Source of the DNA: Gillisia sp. UBA3175
Lineage (GTDB): Bacteria > Bacteroidota > Bacteroidia > Flavobacteriales > Flavobacteriaceae
Direction: 5' to 3'
Assembly (NCBI GenBank): GCA_002364325.1
Contig: DEXV01000006.1
Location: 353,350-417,349 of the forward strand
Length of the DNA stretch: 64,000 bases
In this document: positions 8,711-17,987 of the stretch, piece after piece
Layout: each line of letters begins with the position of its first letter
Numbering within the stretch: position 1 is the stretch's first letter
Program-made: the position numbers and the translations under genes
The notes under the pieces: generated by a model
What the model was told of the DNA's origin: nothing
Seen by the model: the letters and a program-made list of their open reading frames with translations, nothing else
Databases searched by the model: none

Positions 8711-9202
8711 TTATTGATCTATATTATATTTTGCTGGAGCCATTCCCAAACTATCAATGAGTTTTCTCTTTATATTTTTAAGGCTTGAATCTGTTTGAAT
8801 TGCAGAGGTGTCTTTTTTCCTTTCTAAAAGTTGAATTGAATCTAATATGCGTTGTTCTTCTTTCTGGATAACCTCCATTTTAGATTTTAGTTTTTCCAAA
8901 TTGAGCTGCACTCGCTTATAAATACTCTCAAACTTATCGTAGTTCTTGGCATAATAGGTTGTGCTTTCTGCAAGTTGTAGGCTATCAATCTTAAACTTTC
9001 CATATAGATAGGTGTCTGGTTGCAGCCCGGTTTGCTCTAAAATTCTTTTATTATAATTTTTTGCTGAATTTAAAAGATTAAGTTCGGTAAGAACAGCCAC
9101 CATTTTTTGTTCAGGTATTAAATTATCTGGCTTCTTGATCTCGTCTACATTCTGACAAGACCAAAATAAGAACCCTATAAAAAACACCTTTAGAAACTTC
9201 AT
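8711..9202 (-). CDS. DUF4296 lipoprotein
   Basis: A 163-residue lipoprotein: signal peptide with lipobox FWSC (Cys16), then a mostly helical region. The N-terminal part of the mature protein (about 28-70, IPEQKMVAVLTELNLLNSAKN) fits DUF4296, a Bacteroidota-only family of unknown function. Residues about 85-145 are charged and heptad-like, probably a coiled coil. It starts 3 bases after the pyrC stop and is surely co-transcribed with pyrC and the mannosyltransferase. A role in the envelope is implied by the lipid anchor; nothing more can be said. Confidence 0.85.
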   Translation of the reverse strand: MKFLKVFFIGFLFWSCQNVDEIKKPDNLIPEQKMVAVLTELNLLNSAKNYNKRILEQTGLQPDTYLYGKFKIDSLQLAESTTYYAKNYDKFESIYKRVQLNLEKLKSKMEVIQKEEQRILDSIQLLERKKDTSAIQTDSSLKNIKRKLIDSLGMAPAKYNIDQ

Positions 9203-9205
9203 TAC

Positions 9206-10549
9206 TTATCTATCAAATTTCAATTGTTCTGCCACTTGAGTGAATGGCATGAATTTAAAATTATTATAAACCAGTTGTCCGTTCACAAAGGTGTGAGTTA
9301 CCCTCGATTTAAAGGTAACACCATCAAACGGTGACCAACCACATTTATAAACAGTATTGCTTGGCTGCACTGCCCAAGGAGAATTTAGATCTATTAAAAC
9401 AAGATCTGCCTTGTAACCTTCACGTATAAATCCACGTTTTTCTATTTGATAAAGAATTGCAGGATTATGGCACATTTTTTCTACGATCTTTTCAAGACTT
9501 ATTTTATCCTGATGATGCATTTGTAACATTGCAGGAAGTGCATGTTGCACTAAAGGTCCACCACTTGGAGCTTTTGTATATACGTTTTTCTTTTCCTCTT
9601 TGGTATGAGGAGCGTGATCTGTAGCTATTACGTCTATATGATTATCCAGTAATGCCTTTAATAGAGCATCCTGATCTTTTTTCGTTTTAATAGACGGGTT
9701 CCATTTAATAAAAGTTCCCTTTTTCTGATAATCTGTATCGTTGAACCACAAGTGGTGAATACAAACTTCAGCAGTTATCTTTTTATCTTTTAATGGAAGT
9801 TTATTATCAAAAAGCTTGATCTCCTTTTCTGTTGAAAGATGGAAAACGTGTAACCTTGCTCCTGTTTTCTTAGCAAGGGCAACAGCTTTAGATGAAGAGA
9901 TGTAACATGCTTCTTCACTTCTAATTTTAGAATGTAATTCTATAGGAATATCGTCCCCGTATCTTTCAATGCATTCGCTTAAATTCTTTTGGATCGTGGT
10001 TTCATCTTCACAATGTACCGCGATCATTAAAGGAGATTTTAAAAAGATCTGTTCCAAAACCTTTACATCATCTACCAGCATATTGCCAGTAGAAGAGCCC
10101 AAAAATAATTTAAGAGCTGCAGTGGTTTTTGGATCTACTTTTAATATTTCTTCCAAATTGTCATTAGTTCCTCCAAACATGAAAGAATAATTGGCATATG
10201 AGGTATTTCTAGCAAGATCAAATTTATCTTGTAGTTTTTCTATGGTGGTAGTTTGTGGATCGGTATTAGGCATTTCAATAAAAGAAGTAATCCCACCTGC
10301 TATTGCAGCGCGAGACCCTGTTTCTATTGTTTCTTTATGCGTTAACCCGGGTTCTCTAAAATGTACCTGATCATCTATAACTCCTGGAATAAGATAATTC
10401 CCTTCCGCATCAATTATGGTCATATCCGGAGATTTAGCACTAATACTATCGGCTATTTCCGCAATTATACCATTTTCAATAAATACATCACCCTCCATAA
10501 TTGTCCCTTCATTGACAATTCGTGCGTTTTTAATTAAAATCTTCTTCAT
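9206..10549 (-). CDS. pyrC: Dihydroorotase
   Basis: A cyclic amidohydrolase of 447 residues that closes carbamoyl-aspartate to dihydroorotate, the third step of pyrimidine synthesis. It shows the metal-binding HFREPG motif (in DDQVHFREPGLTHKETI, near residue 60), GGITSFIEMPNT, a second zinc-site His in AVHCED, and the C-terminal ATDHAPHTKEEK motif (near 310). Length and motifs point to a class I type enzyme. Its ATG overlaps the stop of the upstream mannosyltransferase (TAATG), so translation is probably coupled; DUF4296 follows after 3 bases. Confidence 0.95.
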   Translation of the reverse strand: MKKILIKNARIVNEGTIMEGDVFIENGIIAEIADSISAKSPDMTIIDAEGNYLIPGVIDDQVHFREPGLTHKETIETGSRAAIAGGITSFIEMPNTDPQTTTIEKLQDKFDLARNTSYANYSFMFGGTNDNLEEILKVDPKTTAALKLFLGSSTGNMLVDDVKVLEQIFLKSPLMIAVHCEDETTIQKNLSECIERYGDDIPIELHSKIRSEEACYISSSKAVALAKKTGARLHVFHLSTEKEIKLFDNKLPLKDKKITAEVCIHHLWFNDTDYQKKGTFIKWNPSIKTKKDQDALLKALLDNHIDVIATDHAPHTKEEKKNVYTKAPSGGPLVQHALPAMLQMHHQDKISLEKIVEKMCHNPAILYQIEKRGFIREGYKADLVLIDLNSPWAVQPSNTVYKCGWSPFDGVTFKSRVTHTFVNGQLVYNNFKFMPFTQVAEQLKFDR

Positions 10550-11280
10550 TATTTAGATGTCCTATTAAAAAGACTTTTTATTTTCATGTTAATAACCCCA
10601 AAAACTGCTTCAGAAATAATTCCTCCACTCATTTTAGAACTTCCCTTGGTTCTGTCGGTAAAAATCACAGGGATTTCCATTATGTTAAACTTTAACAGGT
10701 ATGCTTTAAATTTCATCTCTATTTGAAACGCGTAACCCACAAAATGGATTTTGTTCAAATTGATATTTTCTAACACCTTGCGTTTGTAACAAACAAAGCC
10801 CGCAGTTGTGTCATGAATATTCATTCCTGTAATCAATCTCACATATTTGGAAGCTAGCCAAGACAGTAAAACCCTACTCATTGGCCAGTTTATTACATTT
10901 ACTCCAGTAACATACCTTGAACCTATTGCAAGATCGGCACCATTTTTTTCACACGTATTATATAATCTAATTAGATCGTTTGGATTGTGTGAAAAATCGG
11001 CATCCATTTCAAAAATATAATCGTAAGACCTTCCTAGCGCCCATTTAAACCCATGTATATAGGCAGTTCCCAAACCTTGCTTCCCTTGGCGTTCTTCCAA
11101 AAATAAAGAGCCGAAAAATTCTGTTTGCAGTTCTTTAACTTTAACGGCCGTTTGATCCGGTGAATTATCGTCCACCACTAAAATATGAAACTTTCGTTGT
11201 AAAGAAAAAATGTTCCTCACCAAGCGTTCAATATTCTCAATTTCATTATAAGTGGGTATAATAATTATCCCATTAGACAT
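10549..11280 (-). CDS. Polyprenol-phosphate mannosyltransferase-like GT2 enzyme
   Basis: A family 2 glycosyltransferase of about 243 residues resembling dolichol/polyprenol-phosphate mannose synthase, which loads a sugar from a nucleotide donor onto a lipid carrier at the inner membrane. Visible are the N-terminal IIIPTYNEIENI, VVDDNSPDQTA, the DxD site EMDADFSHNP, and GSRYVTGVNVINWP followed by ATTAGFVCYKRKVL-like signatures of this family. I place the start at the ATG at 11280 (MSNGIIIIPTYNE); the longer frame would need a TTG at 11298. It is the first gene of a three-gene unit with pyrC and DUF4296, overlapping pyrC by one base. There is no C-terminal membrane domain, so it is the short bacterial type. 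Confidence 0.9.
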   Translation of the reverse strand: MSNGIIIIPTYNEIENIERLVRNIFSLQRKFHILVVDDNSPDQTAVKVKELQTEFFGSLFLEERQGKQGLGTAYIHGFKWALGRSYDYIFEMDADFSHNPNDLIRLYNTCEKNGADLAIGSRYVTGVNVINWPMSRVLLSWLASKYVRLITGMNIHDTTAGFVCYKRKVLENINLNKIHFVGYAFQIEMKFKAYLLKFNIMEIPVIFTDRTKGSSKMSGGIISEAVFGVINMKIKSLFNRTSK

Positions 11281-11380
11281 GCCAGAAATTTTGGGCAAAT
11301 GTAACCATTTTTGTTTTTGCTAGTTGTATTTTACTTTCAAGATTTTGACCTAATAATTATACCTTTGTAAAAAATTTTAG

Positions 11381-12040
11381 TTGGAAGCAATAGAACGATA
11401 TATAACCTCAAACGACCTACTTACTATAATTATTCTGTTGGTACTATTATTATTGGTGTTGGCAAAGCAGTTATTTCAATATAGGTACGAAGATTTTTTT
11501 GCGCTTCTTGCTTCAGGAAAATTTCTAGCCATAAAATCTAGAGAACACAAGTTGCTTTTTGGATTTAATATAATCATGTTAATTGTTCATGTCTTGAGTG
11601 TTTCGTTATTGTTATTTCTAACTTTCAGGCTTTTTACCGATCTCACTCAGGTAAATCCTGGGTATACACTAATTAGGATAATAACAGGATATGGTTTTTT
11701 TGTGCTTTTAAAGATTACCGTAGAAAAAATTATTGCTAACGTTTTTGACATAGATGAAATTATAGATACCTACATATTCCAAAAGCAAACTTACCTCAAC
11801 TTTATATCCTTGATTATCTTTGGTTTAACCGTATTTCTAGTATATAGCGATATCCCTAGATTACCGCTTTTTTATTTCATAATTGCAATATCAATTCTTG
11901 GTATTTCCTACACGCTGTATGTGATTGTTAAAAAAAACCCAGTATTTATATCTCGCTATTGGTTCTATTTTATTTTGTACATTTGCGCTCTTGAATTTGC
12001 CCCTTATATTATTTTGTATAAGCTAATTACGAGGTACTAA
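11381..12040 (+). CDS. DUF4271 integral membrane protein
   Basis: A 219-residue membrane protein with about six hydrophobic segments (first LLTIIILLVLLLLVLA at residues 13-28) and a conserved-looking YRYEDFFALL stretch; it fits DUF4271, a Bacteroidota family of unknown function commonly encoded just before hemD. The start is TTG at 11381: a TAG stop lies directly upstream in frame and there is no ATG in the first part of the protein. The hemD gene begins 22 bases after its stop, so the two are an operon. A link to heme synthesis or membrane transport of its intermediates is only inference from position. Confidence 0.82.
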   Translation: MEAIERYITSNDLLTIIILLVLLLLVLAKQLFQYRYEDFFALLASGKFLAIKSREHKLLFGFNIIMLIVHVLSVSLLLFLTFRLFTDLTQVNPGYTLIRIITGYGFFVLLKITVEKIIANVFDIDEIIDTYIFQKQTYLNFISLIIFGLTVFLVYSDIPRLPLFYFIIAISILGISYTLYVIVKKNPVFISRYWFYFILYICALEFAPYIILYKLITRY

Positions 12041-12062
12041 TAATTATAAAATTTATAAGTAT

Positions 12063-12809
12063 ATGAAAGTGAAAACAATTTTAATATCTCAGCCAGAGCC
12101 TAAAATAGAGAATTCTCCTTATTTTGAGCTGGAGGAAAAACAACGAGTAAAAATTGATTTCATTCCATTCATTCATGTCGAAGGGGTTAACTCCAAAGAT
12201 ATTCGTCAACAAAAAATAGATCTTACAAAATATACGGCAATTATCCTTACCAGTAGAAATGCAGTAGATCATTTTTTTAGGATTGCTGAAGAAATGAGAT
12301 TTAAGGTGCCAGACACTCTTAAATACTTTTGTTTAAGTGAAGCTGTAGCCTATTATCTTCAGAAATATGTGGTTTACAGAAAACGTAAGATTTATGTTGG
12401 AAAACGGACCTTTTCTGAGCTTTCTCCATACATTAAAAAGTATAAGAACGAAAAATTTCTTTTACCAGCTTCGGATATGTTGAAGCCAGATGTTCCAAAA
12501 ACATTGAACAAATTAGGAGTAGATTGGAAACAGGCAATTTTTTACAAAACTGTAGTTAGTGATCTTTCGCATTTAAGAAATGTGTATTATGATATTCTTG
12601 TATTTTTTAGTCCAAGTGGAATAAAATCTTTATTCGAGAATTTTCCGGATTTTGAACAAAAGGATACTAAGATCGCCGTTTTTGGAAATACCACAATTAA
12701 GGCAGCAAAAGAACATGGATTGGTTTGCAATATAAAAGCACCAACTCCAGAAACCCCATCTATGACGATGGCACTTCAGAAATATATAAAAGAAGCAAAT
12801 AAGAAATAA
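12063..12809 (+). CDS. hemD: Uroporphyrinogen-III synthase
   Basis: A 248-residue HemD-family protein that cyclises hydroxymethylbilane to uroporphyrinogen III in heme synthesis. HemD is poorly conserved, but the two-lobed pattern is visible: KTILISQPEP at the N-terminus, YTAIILTSRNAVDHFF (near 58-73), KYFCLSEAVAYYLQKY, FLLPASD (near 137), YDILVFFSPSGIKSLF (near 177) and KIAVFGNTTIKAAKEHG (near 203). It follows the DUF4271 gene after 22 bases and is closed by a strong bidirectional hairpin shared with pckA. Confidence 0.88.
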   Translation: MKVKTILISQPEPKIENSPYFELEEKQRVKIDFIPFIHVEGVNSKDIRQQKIDLTKYTAIILTSRNAVDHFFRIAEEMRFKVPDTLKYFCLSEAVAYYLQKYVVYRKRKIYVGKRTFSELSPYIKKYKNEKFLLPASDMLKPDVPKTLNKLGVDWKQAIFYKTVVSDLSHLRNVYYDILVFFSPSGIKSLFENFPDFEQKDTKIAVFGNTTIKAAKEHGLVCNIKAPTPETPSMTMALQKYIKEANKK

Positions 12810-12832
12810 AAATACTTTCTATATAATTAATT

Positions 12833-12869
12833 AAAAAACCGATAATCTCTAAGAAATTATCGGTTTTTT
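12833..12869. terminator. Bidirectional terminator between hemD and pckA
   Basis: Complementary arms of 14 bases, AAAAAACCGATAAT (12833-12846) and ATTATCGGTTTTTT (12856-12869), with A and T runs on both sides; ends both convergent genes. Confidence 0.9.
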
Positions 12870-12889
12870 AATTTTATAATGTTTCAGAT

Positions 12890-14488
12890 CTAAACAATAG
12901 GACCTCCAGAAAGGATTTCCTTATTGGAATTATCTTCATATTTCTTGAAATTGTTTTTAAATGAATTTGCGAGTTCCATTGCCTTAGCATCATATGCCTC
13001 TTTATTAGCCCAAGTACTTTTCGGGTTCAGGATCTCTGAAGGAACATTTTCGCACTCTGTAGGCATATGTAACCCGAAGATTGGATGCTGAGTATAAGTT
13101 ACATCACTTAATTTACCATGCAATGCTGCATTTATCATGGAACGAGTATACTTTAACTTCATTCTGTTACCTGTTCGATAGGCTCCACCAGTCCATCCAG
13201 TATTCACTAACCAAACATCCACATTCGAATCCTTCATTTTCTTACTTAACATCTCGGCGTATTCTGCCGGATGCAACGGCATGAATGGAGCACCAAAACA
13301 AGCTGAAAAATTAGGTTGTGGTTCATTTACTCCGGCTTCCGTTCCTGCCACCTTTGCGGTATACCCACTCATAAAATGATATGCGGCTTGCGCAGGAGTT
13401 AGCTTGCTAATTGGAGGCAATACTCCAAAAGCATCTGCTGTAAGGAAAAATATATTCTTTGGGTTTTTACCTATAGAAGGTTTAGCGATATTTTTTATAT
13501 GATCTAAAGGATAACTAACCCTCGTATTTGGGGTTATAGAAGTATCAGCAAAATCTACATCTCCATCTTTAGTTAAGACAACGTTCTCCAGAATAGCTCC
13601 AGGTTTAATTGCATTAAAAATATCTGGTTCATTTTCTTCAGAAAGATTTATAACCTTTGCATAACATCCACCTTCAAAATTGAAGATAGTATTCTCTTTT
13701 GTCCAACCATGCTCATCGTCTCCAATAAGTTTTCTATCTGGATCTGCAGATAATGTAGTTTTTCCTGTTCCTGACAGTCCGAAGAAAATTGCGGTATCTC
13801 CATCTTCACCAATATTTGCAGAACAATGCATTGGTAAAGTGTTATGATGTACTGGTAGTATGAAATTCAAGGCAGAAAATATACCTTTTTTAATTTCTCC
13901 GGTATATGCGCTTCCACCTATCAGGGCTATTTTTTTACTGAAATTTAAAATTGAAAAATTTGGCTGACGTGTCCCATCCAATTCCGGATCTGACTTAAAT
14001 CCTGGCGCATTTAGAACGATCCAGTCTTCTTTAAAATTTTCCAATTCAGATTCTTCTGGTCTTAAGAACATGTTATATGCAAATAAATTAGACCAAGGAT
14101 ACTCGTTAATAACACGAATATTTAAACGGTAATTCTCATCGGAACATGCATAAGAATCTCTAACATACACATCTTTTTCGGAAAGATAGGCAGCTACTTT
14201 ATTATACAAAGCATCAAATTTTTCAGAATCAAATGGAATATTGATGTCTCCCCACCAAACTCTATCTACAGTCTCCTCATCTTTTACTAAAAATCGATCT
14301 TTTGGTGATCTTCCAGTAAATTCTCCCGTATTAACTGCTAAGGCTCCTGTTGCAGCTTCAACCCCTTGATCATTGTCCAAAGTGATTTGGTGTAATTCTT
14401 CTGGAGAGAGTTGATAGTGGGTAGTAGCGCGGTTAATTCCGTATTTTTCTAACGAAATCGATTTCGTAATTTGCTTATTTGCCAACAT
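12890..14488 (-). CDS. pckA: Phosphoenolpyruvate carboxykinase (ATP)
   Basis: A 532-residue ATP-type PEP carboxykinase that converts oxaloacetate to PEP, the entry step of gluconeogenesis. The kinase-1a P-loop GLSGTGKTTLS and kinase-2 LIGDDEHGW follow one another near residues 245-270; N-terminal GEFTGRSPKDRF and YPLDHIKNI are also visible. Length is standard for the family. A CAAAAGTA (TACTTTTG on the coding strand) at 14521-14528 is a plausible -7 box 33 bases before the start. Bacteria that feed on peptides and organic acids need this enzyme, consistent with the catabolic genes elsewhere in the window. Confidence 0.97.
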   Translation of the reverse strand: MLANKQITKSISLEKYGINRATTHYQLSPEELHQITLDNDQGVEAATGALAVNTGEFTGRSPKDRFLVKDEETVDRVWWGDINIPFDSEKFDALYNKVAAYLSEKDVYVRDSYACSDENYRLNIRVINEYPWSNLFAYNMFLRPEESELENFKEDWIVLNAPGFKSDPELDGTRQPNFSILNFSKKIALIGGSAYTGEIKKGIFSALNFILPVHHNTLPMHCSANIGEDGDTAIFFGLSGTGKTTLSADPDRKLIGDDEHGWTKENTIFNFEGGCYAKVINLSEENEPDIFNAIKPGAILENVVLTKDGDVDFADTSITPNTRVSYPLDHIKNIAKPSIGKNPKNIFFLTADAFGVLPPISKLTPAQAAYHFMSGYTAKVAGTEAGVNEPQPNFSACFGAPFMPLHPAEYAEMLSKKMKDSNVDVWLVNTGWTGGAYRTGNRMKLKYTRSMINAALHGKLSDVTYTQHPIFGLHMPTECENVPSEILNPKSTWANKEAYDAKAMELANSFKNNFKKYEDNSNKEILSGGPIV

Positions 14489-14566
14489 AAAAATTTAAGT
14501 TGTGTGTTTGTTTAGGCGTACAAAAGTAAATAAACTTAAATAGATAGATACTCAAAAAGCCCAAAT

Positions 14567-14956
14567 TTATTTCTTTTTTAACTTTATAAAGTGCACCAAA
14601 AGCCATGCCCAGGTTATAATTAATAAACTGCCGCCCAAAGGTGTAGCCAACGCCAATGCTCGAAAATCTATACTTGTTAGTTCATTTGTTGCTAGCAAAT
14701 AAATAGAACCGCTAAACAAAATGAGCCCAATAATTAGCAAATAAAATATGGCTTTGGAAAATTGTTGACCATTGCTCACAAGAATACCCAAGAGGATTAA
14801 TAATAATGCATGATACATTTGGTATTTAACTCCTGTTTCTAAAGTTATTAAAGCTTCAGTAGCTAATAAAGGTTTTAATCCATGTGCACCAAATGCACCA
14901 ATTAATATCCCTATTAACCCAAACAATATTCCCGCAATGTAATATTTTCTCTCCAT
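14567..14956 (-). CDS. DUF423 small membrane protein (YwdK-like)
   Basis: A 129-residue protein with four hydrophobic helices. The N-terminal IGAFGAHGLKPLL (residues 20-32) and the VKYQMYHALLLILLG block (near 43-57) are the hallmarks of DUF423, a widespread inner-membrane family of unknown function. It ends 79 bases upstream of pckA in the same direction; the -7 box of pckA lies between them, so the two may be separately transcribed. Confidence 0.85.
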   Translation of the reverse strand: MERKYYIAGILFGLIGILIGAFGAHGLKPLLATEALITLETGVKYQMYHALLLILLGILVSNGQQFSKAIFYLLIIGLILFSGSIYLLATNELTSIDFRALALATPLGGSLLIITWAWLLVHFIKLKKK

Positions 14957-15032
14957 GCATTTATTTTATTAGTCTAAACATTTAAGTACATTCGTCCTTA
15001 AACGTTCACAAAACTAATTAAGATAATTTAAT

Positions 15033-16406
15033 ATGCGACATATTTTAATAATAGGAGCTGGTAAATCTACATCGGTACTTATTTCCTACTTGCTTAAAAA
15101 ATCTGAATCGGAAGATCTATTTCTAACTATTGGAGATCTAGATGTGGAACAGGCAAAAAAACTAAGTCAGGGTAATGAAAGGTGCAAGGCAATTTTTCTA
15201 GACGTTTTTGATAAGGAAAGCAGAGAAGGTGCAATTAAAAATGCAGATATTGTAATCTCTATGCTACCGGCGCGTTTTCATATTGAAGCTGCAAAAGATT
15301 GTATCAAATTTAAGAAGTCGTTAGTTACTGCATCTTACGTAAGCAAAGAAATGAAGGCTTTAGATAAAGAAGTGAAAGAGAACGGACTTATTTTCATGAA
15401 TGAGATTGGCGTAGATCCAGGCATAGACCATATGAGTGCGATGCAAGTGATAGATAGCATTCATGATAAAGGAGGAAAAATGATCATGTTCGAATCCTTT
15501 ACTGGTGGGTTAGTTGCTCCGGAAAGTGACACCAATCTTTGGAATTATAAATTCACATGGAATCCAAGAAATGTGGTTGTTGCTGGACAAGGTGGTGTTG
15601 CTGAATTTATTCAAGAAGGACAATATAAATACATTCCATATCACCGTTTATTCAGAAGAACAGAATTTCTACACGTAGATGGTCATGGGAAATTTGAAGG
15701 CTATGCAAATAGAAATTCTTTAGATTACCGAAGCATTTATGGATTAGATAATATACTTACCTTATACAGAGGAACTATTAGAAGAGTTGGATTTAGCAAG
15801 GCTTGGAATATGTTTGTACAATTAGGAATGACAGATGATTCTTATACCATGCAAGACACTATGAAAATGACCTATAGAAGTTTCATAAATTCTTTTCTTC
15901 CATATTCTCCTACAGACAGCGTAGAATTAAAATTAAGACATAGTTTAAAGATAGATCAAGATGATATCATGTGGGACAAACTGGTGGAATTAGATCTCTT
16001 TAATAACACAAAAACCATTGGATTAGAAAATGCTACTCCAGCAGAGGCGCTTCAGAAAATACTGATGGAAAAATGGACGCTTGATGAGAAAGATAAGGAC
16101 ATGATCGTGATGTATCACAAATTTGGATATGAGCTAAAGGGAGAAAAGAAACAGATAGATTCTACCATGGTTTTAATTGGAGAAGATCAAATTCATACTG
16201 CTATGGCAAAAACTGTAGGATTACCAGTAGCTATGGCCACCTTAGCAATATTGAACAAAAAAATAACCACACCAGGAGTTCAAATACCAATTTCTAAGGA
16301 AGTTTACACACCAATCTTAGAGGAACTAGAATTTCATGGAATTGTATTTAATGAAAAGGAAACAACATATTTAGGATATAATCCGTTAGGAGAAGTTGGG
16401 AATTGA
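15033..16406 (+). CDS. Saccharopine dehydrogenase family protein
   Basis: A 457-residue oxidoreductase of the saccharopine dehydrogenase/lysine-ketoglutarate reductase family. The N-terminal Rossmann fold shows ILIIGAGKSTSVLISYLL (residues 4-21) and DIVISMLPARFH (near 70). The central part (NEIGVDPGIDHMSAMQVID, near 126-144, and FESFTGGLVAPES) is typical of the glutamate-forming saccharopine dehydrogenase in lysine degradation. An Lrp/AsnC regulator follows after 47 bases, in line with an amino-acid-responsive unit. The exact reaction (lysine breakdown versus another amino-acid dehydrogenase) cannot be settled from sequence alone. Confidence 0.88.
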   Translation: MRHILIIGAGKSTSVLISYLLKKSESEDLFLTIGDLDVEQAKKLSQGNERCKAIFLDVFDKESREGAIKNADIVISMLPARFHIEAAKDCIKFKKSLVTASYVSKEMKALDKEVKENGLIFMNEIGVDPGIDHMSAMQVIDSIHDKGGKMIMFESFTGGLVAPESDTNLWNYKFTWNPRNVVVAGQGGVAEFIQEGQYKYIPYHRLFRRTEFLHVDGHGKFEGYANRNSLDYRSIYGLDNILTLYRGTIRRVGFSKAWNMFVQLGMTDDSYTMQDTMKMTYRSFINSFLPYSPTDSVELKLRHSLKIDQDDIMWDKLVELDLFNNTKTIGLENATPAEALQKILMEKWTLDEKDKDMIVMYHKFGYELKGEKKQIDSTMVLIGEDQIHTAMAKTVGLPVAMATLAILNKKITTPGVQIPISKEVYTPILEELEFHGIVFNEKETTYLGYNPLGEVGN

Positions 16407-16453
16407 GTAAAATAACACTAATTTTTAAGCCCCAAACTTAACAACCTAACTAA

Positions 16454-16924
16454 ATGAAATACATAGATGATCAAGTTACCATAGATGGAATAGATAAGAC
16501 CATTCTTAACTATCTAATGGAAGATGCCCGAAAACCAATTCTGGAAATTGCAAGAAGCATAGGCATTAGTGGCGCTGCCATTCATCAAAGATTGCGTAAA
16601 CTTGAAAAAGGAGGATTAATTGAAGGTTCCAAATTAATGATAAATCCAAGAGTGTTAGGATATAGAACCTTGGCATTTGTGGGAGTTTATTTAGATAAAG
16701 CCGTAAGCAATCCTCAAGCGGTAAAAAGATTAAGTGAAATACCTGAGGTTTTAGAATGCCATTACACCACGGGAAACTGGTCTATTTTCCTTAAGATATT
16801 ATGCAGAGATAACGAGCATTTAATGAATGTTTTAAACAAGAACATTCAAGCAATAGATGGTGTTTCCAGAACAGAAACCTTTATATCACTCGATCAACAA
16901 ATTAAAAGGCAAATAAAAGTATAG
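16454..16924 (+). CDS. Lrp/AsnC family transcriptional regulator
   Basis: A 156-residue regulator with an N-terminal winged helix-turn-helix (IDKTILNYLMEDARKP, then ARSIGISGAAIHQRLRKLEKGGLI, residues about 13-55) and a C-terminal RAM/ligand-binding domain (about 70-150, with TGNWSIFLKILC). Lrp-type proteins assemble as dimers to octamers and respond to amino acids. It lies 47 bases after the saccharopine dehydrogenase gene, which it may control. Confidence 0.92.
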   Translation: MKYIDDQVTIDGIDKTILNYLMEDARKPILEIARSIGISGAAIHQRLRKLEKGGLIEGSKLMINPRVLGYRTLAFVGVYLDKAVSNPQAVKRLSEIPEVLECHYTTGNWSIFLKILCRDNEHLMNVLNKNIQAIDGVSRTETFISLDQQIKRQIKV

Positions 16925-16941
16925 TCCAAAGTATTTAAAAA

Positions 16942-16974
16942 AAAAGACCCTGAGGAAAAACTTCAGGGTCTTTT
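16942..16974 (+). terminator. Intrinsic terminator after the lrp-like gene
   Basis: Arms AAAAGACCCTGA (16942-16953) and TCAGGGTCTTTT (16963-16974), 12 of 12 complementary, followed by CTATT; 18 bases after the stop. Confidence 0.88.
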
Positions 16975-17071
16975 CTATTAATCAAAGATTGTTTAATGGG
17001 AAAATTATTTTAAAAATCCGAGACAAGCCTCAGGGAATTAAACCCTCAAAGAAAGATTAAAAGGCAGCAAA

Positions 17072-17758
17072 TTAATCTCTACCTAAATAAATACTCACAA
17101 AATACATTAAGGTTGCCAAAGATCCAATTGCTGCTACCACATACGTTCTTGCAGCCCATTTAAGAGAATCTTCTGCCGCATCATGCTCTTCTCCTGTTAA
17201 CATATTTTCATTTTCTAGCCAAATAAGTGCTCTTTTACTAGCGTCATATTCTACAGGAAGGGTAACAAAACTGAAAATTGTTCCAGCTGCATACAATATA
17301 ATTCCAATCAATAATACGGTGCTTCCTAAACTTGTACTAGCCGCCAAAATTAAGCCCCCCATAATAACCCAGGTAGAAAGTTTAGATGCAACACTAACTA
17401 TTGGCACTAACTCACTTCTCATTTTTAACCAACTGTATGCTTTTGCATGTTGCACAGCATGCCCACATTCGTGAGCTGCAACTGCAGCAGCAGCCGCATT
17501 TCGTTGAGTATAAACTCCTTCACTTAAATTAACCGTTTTCTTTCTAGGATCGTAATGATCTGTTAGCATTCCAGATGTAGATATCACTTTTACATCATGA
17601 ATCCCATTGTCTGCCAGCATTTTATCTGCTATCTGTTTTCCACTCATTCCATTTTGAAGATGAACTTGAGAATATTTTTTGAACTTGCTTTTTAGCTTAT
17701 TACTCACATAGAGGCTAATAATAAATATTAAACCTGCAATTATATAGTATCCAATCAT
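17072..17758 (-). CDS. YugP-like membrane zinc metallopeptidase
   Basis: A 228-residue protein of the neutral zinc peptidase family typified by Bacillus YugP. The N-terminal membrane helix (residues 4-18) is followed by the active-site motif AAHECGHAVQHA (HExxH form HECGH, near residue 95-99) and a later YDASKRAL stretch that commonly provides the third ligand region. At least two more hydrophobic segments (about 128-165) and a C-terminal one follow. Function in envelope quality control is likely but untested in this group. It is divergent from pyrH across 229 bases. Confidence 0.9.
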   Translation of the reverse strand: MIGYYIIAGLIFIISLYVSNKLKSKFKKYSQVHLQNGMSGKQIADKMLADNGIHDVKVISTSGMLTDHYDPRKKTVNLSEGVYTQRNAAAAAVAAHECGHAVQHAKAYSWLKMRSELVPIVSVASKLSTWVIMGGLILAASTSLGSTVLLIGIILYAAGTIFSFVTLPVEYDASKRALIWLENENMLTGEEHDAAEDSLKWAARTYVVAAIGSLATLMYFVSIYLGRD

Positions 17759-17956
17759 GATTTTAATTTTTATAATTTTCTAGTTCAAATATAGCAAAAA
17801 CTTAGCCAGATTCTGCTTTCCTATTAGCTATGAAAAAATGTCTGGAACGGGTACTTATAGGTATTTTCATTTAGACGATAAACTTAAAATTATGCTAAAT
17901 ATTTCCGCATAAATACAATAGCTCCCATCAGATTAACTTCAATTTAAGATATTGTC

Positions 17957-17964
17957 TATATTTG
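17957..17964 (+). promoter_or_regulatory. -7 promoter element of pyrH-frr
   Basis: TATATTTG matches TAnnTTTG and lies 23 bases before the pyrH ATG, which implies a short leader. No TTG is present at the expected -33 distance, so this is a half-match. Confidence 0.45.
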
Positions 17965-17987
17965 CAGCATTCATCTATAAATAAGAT

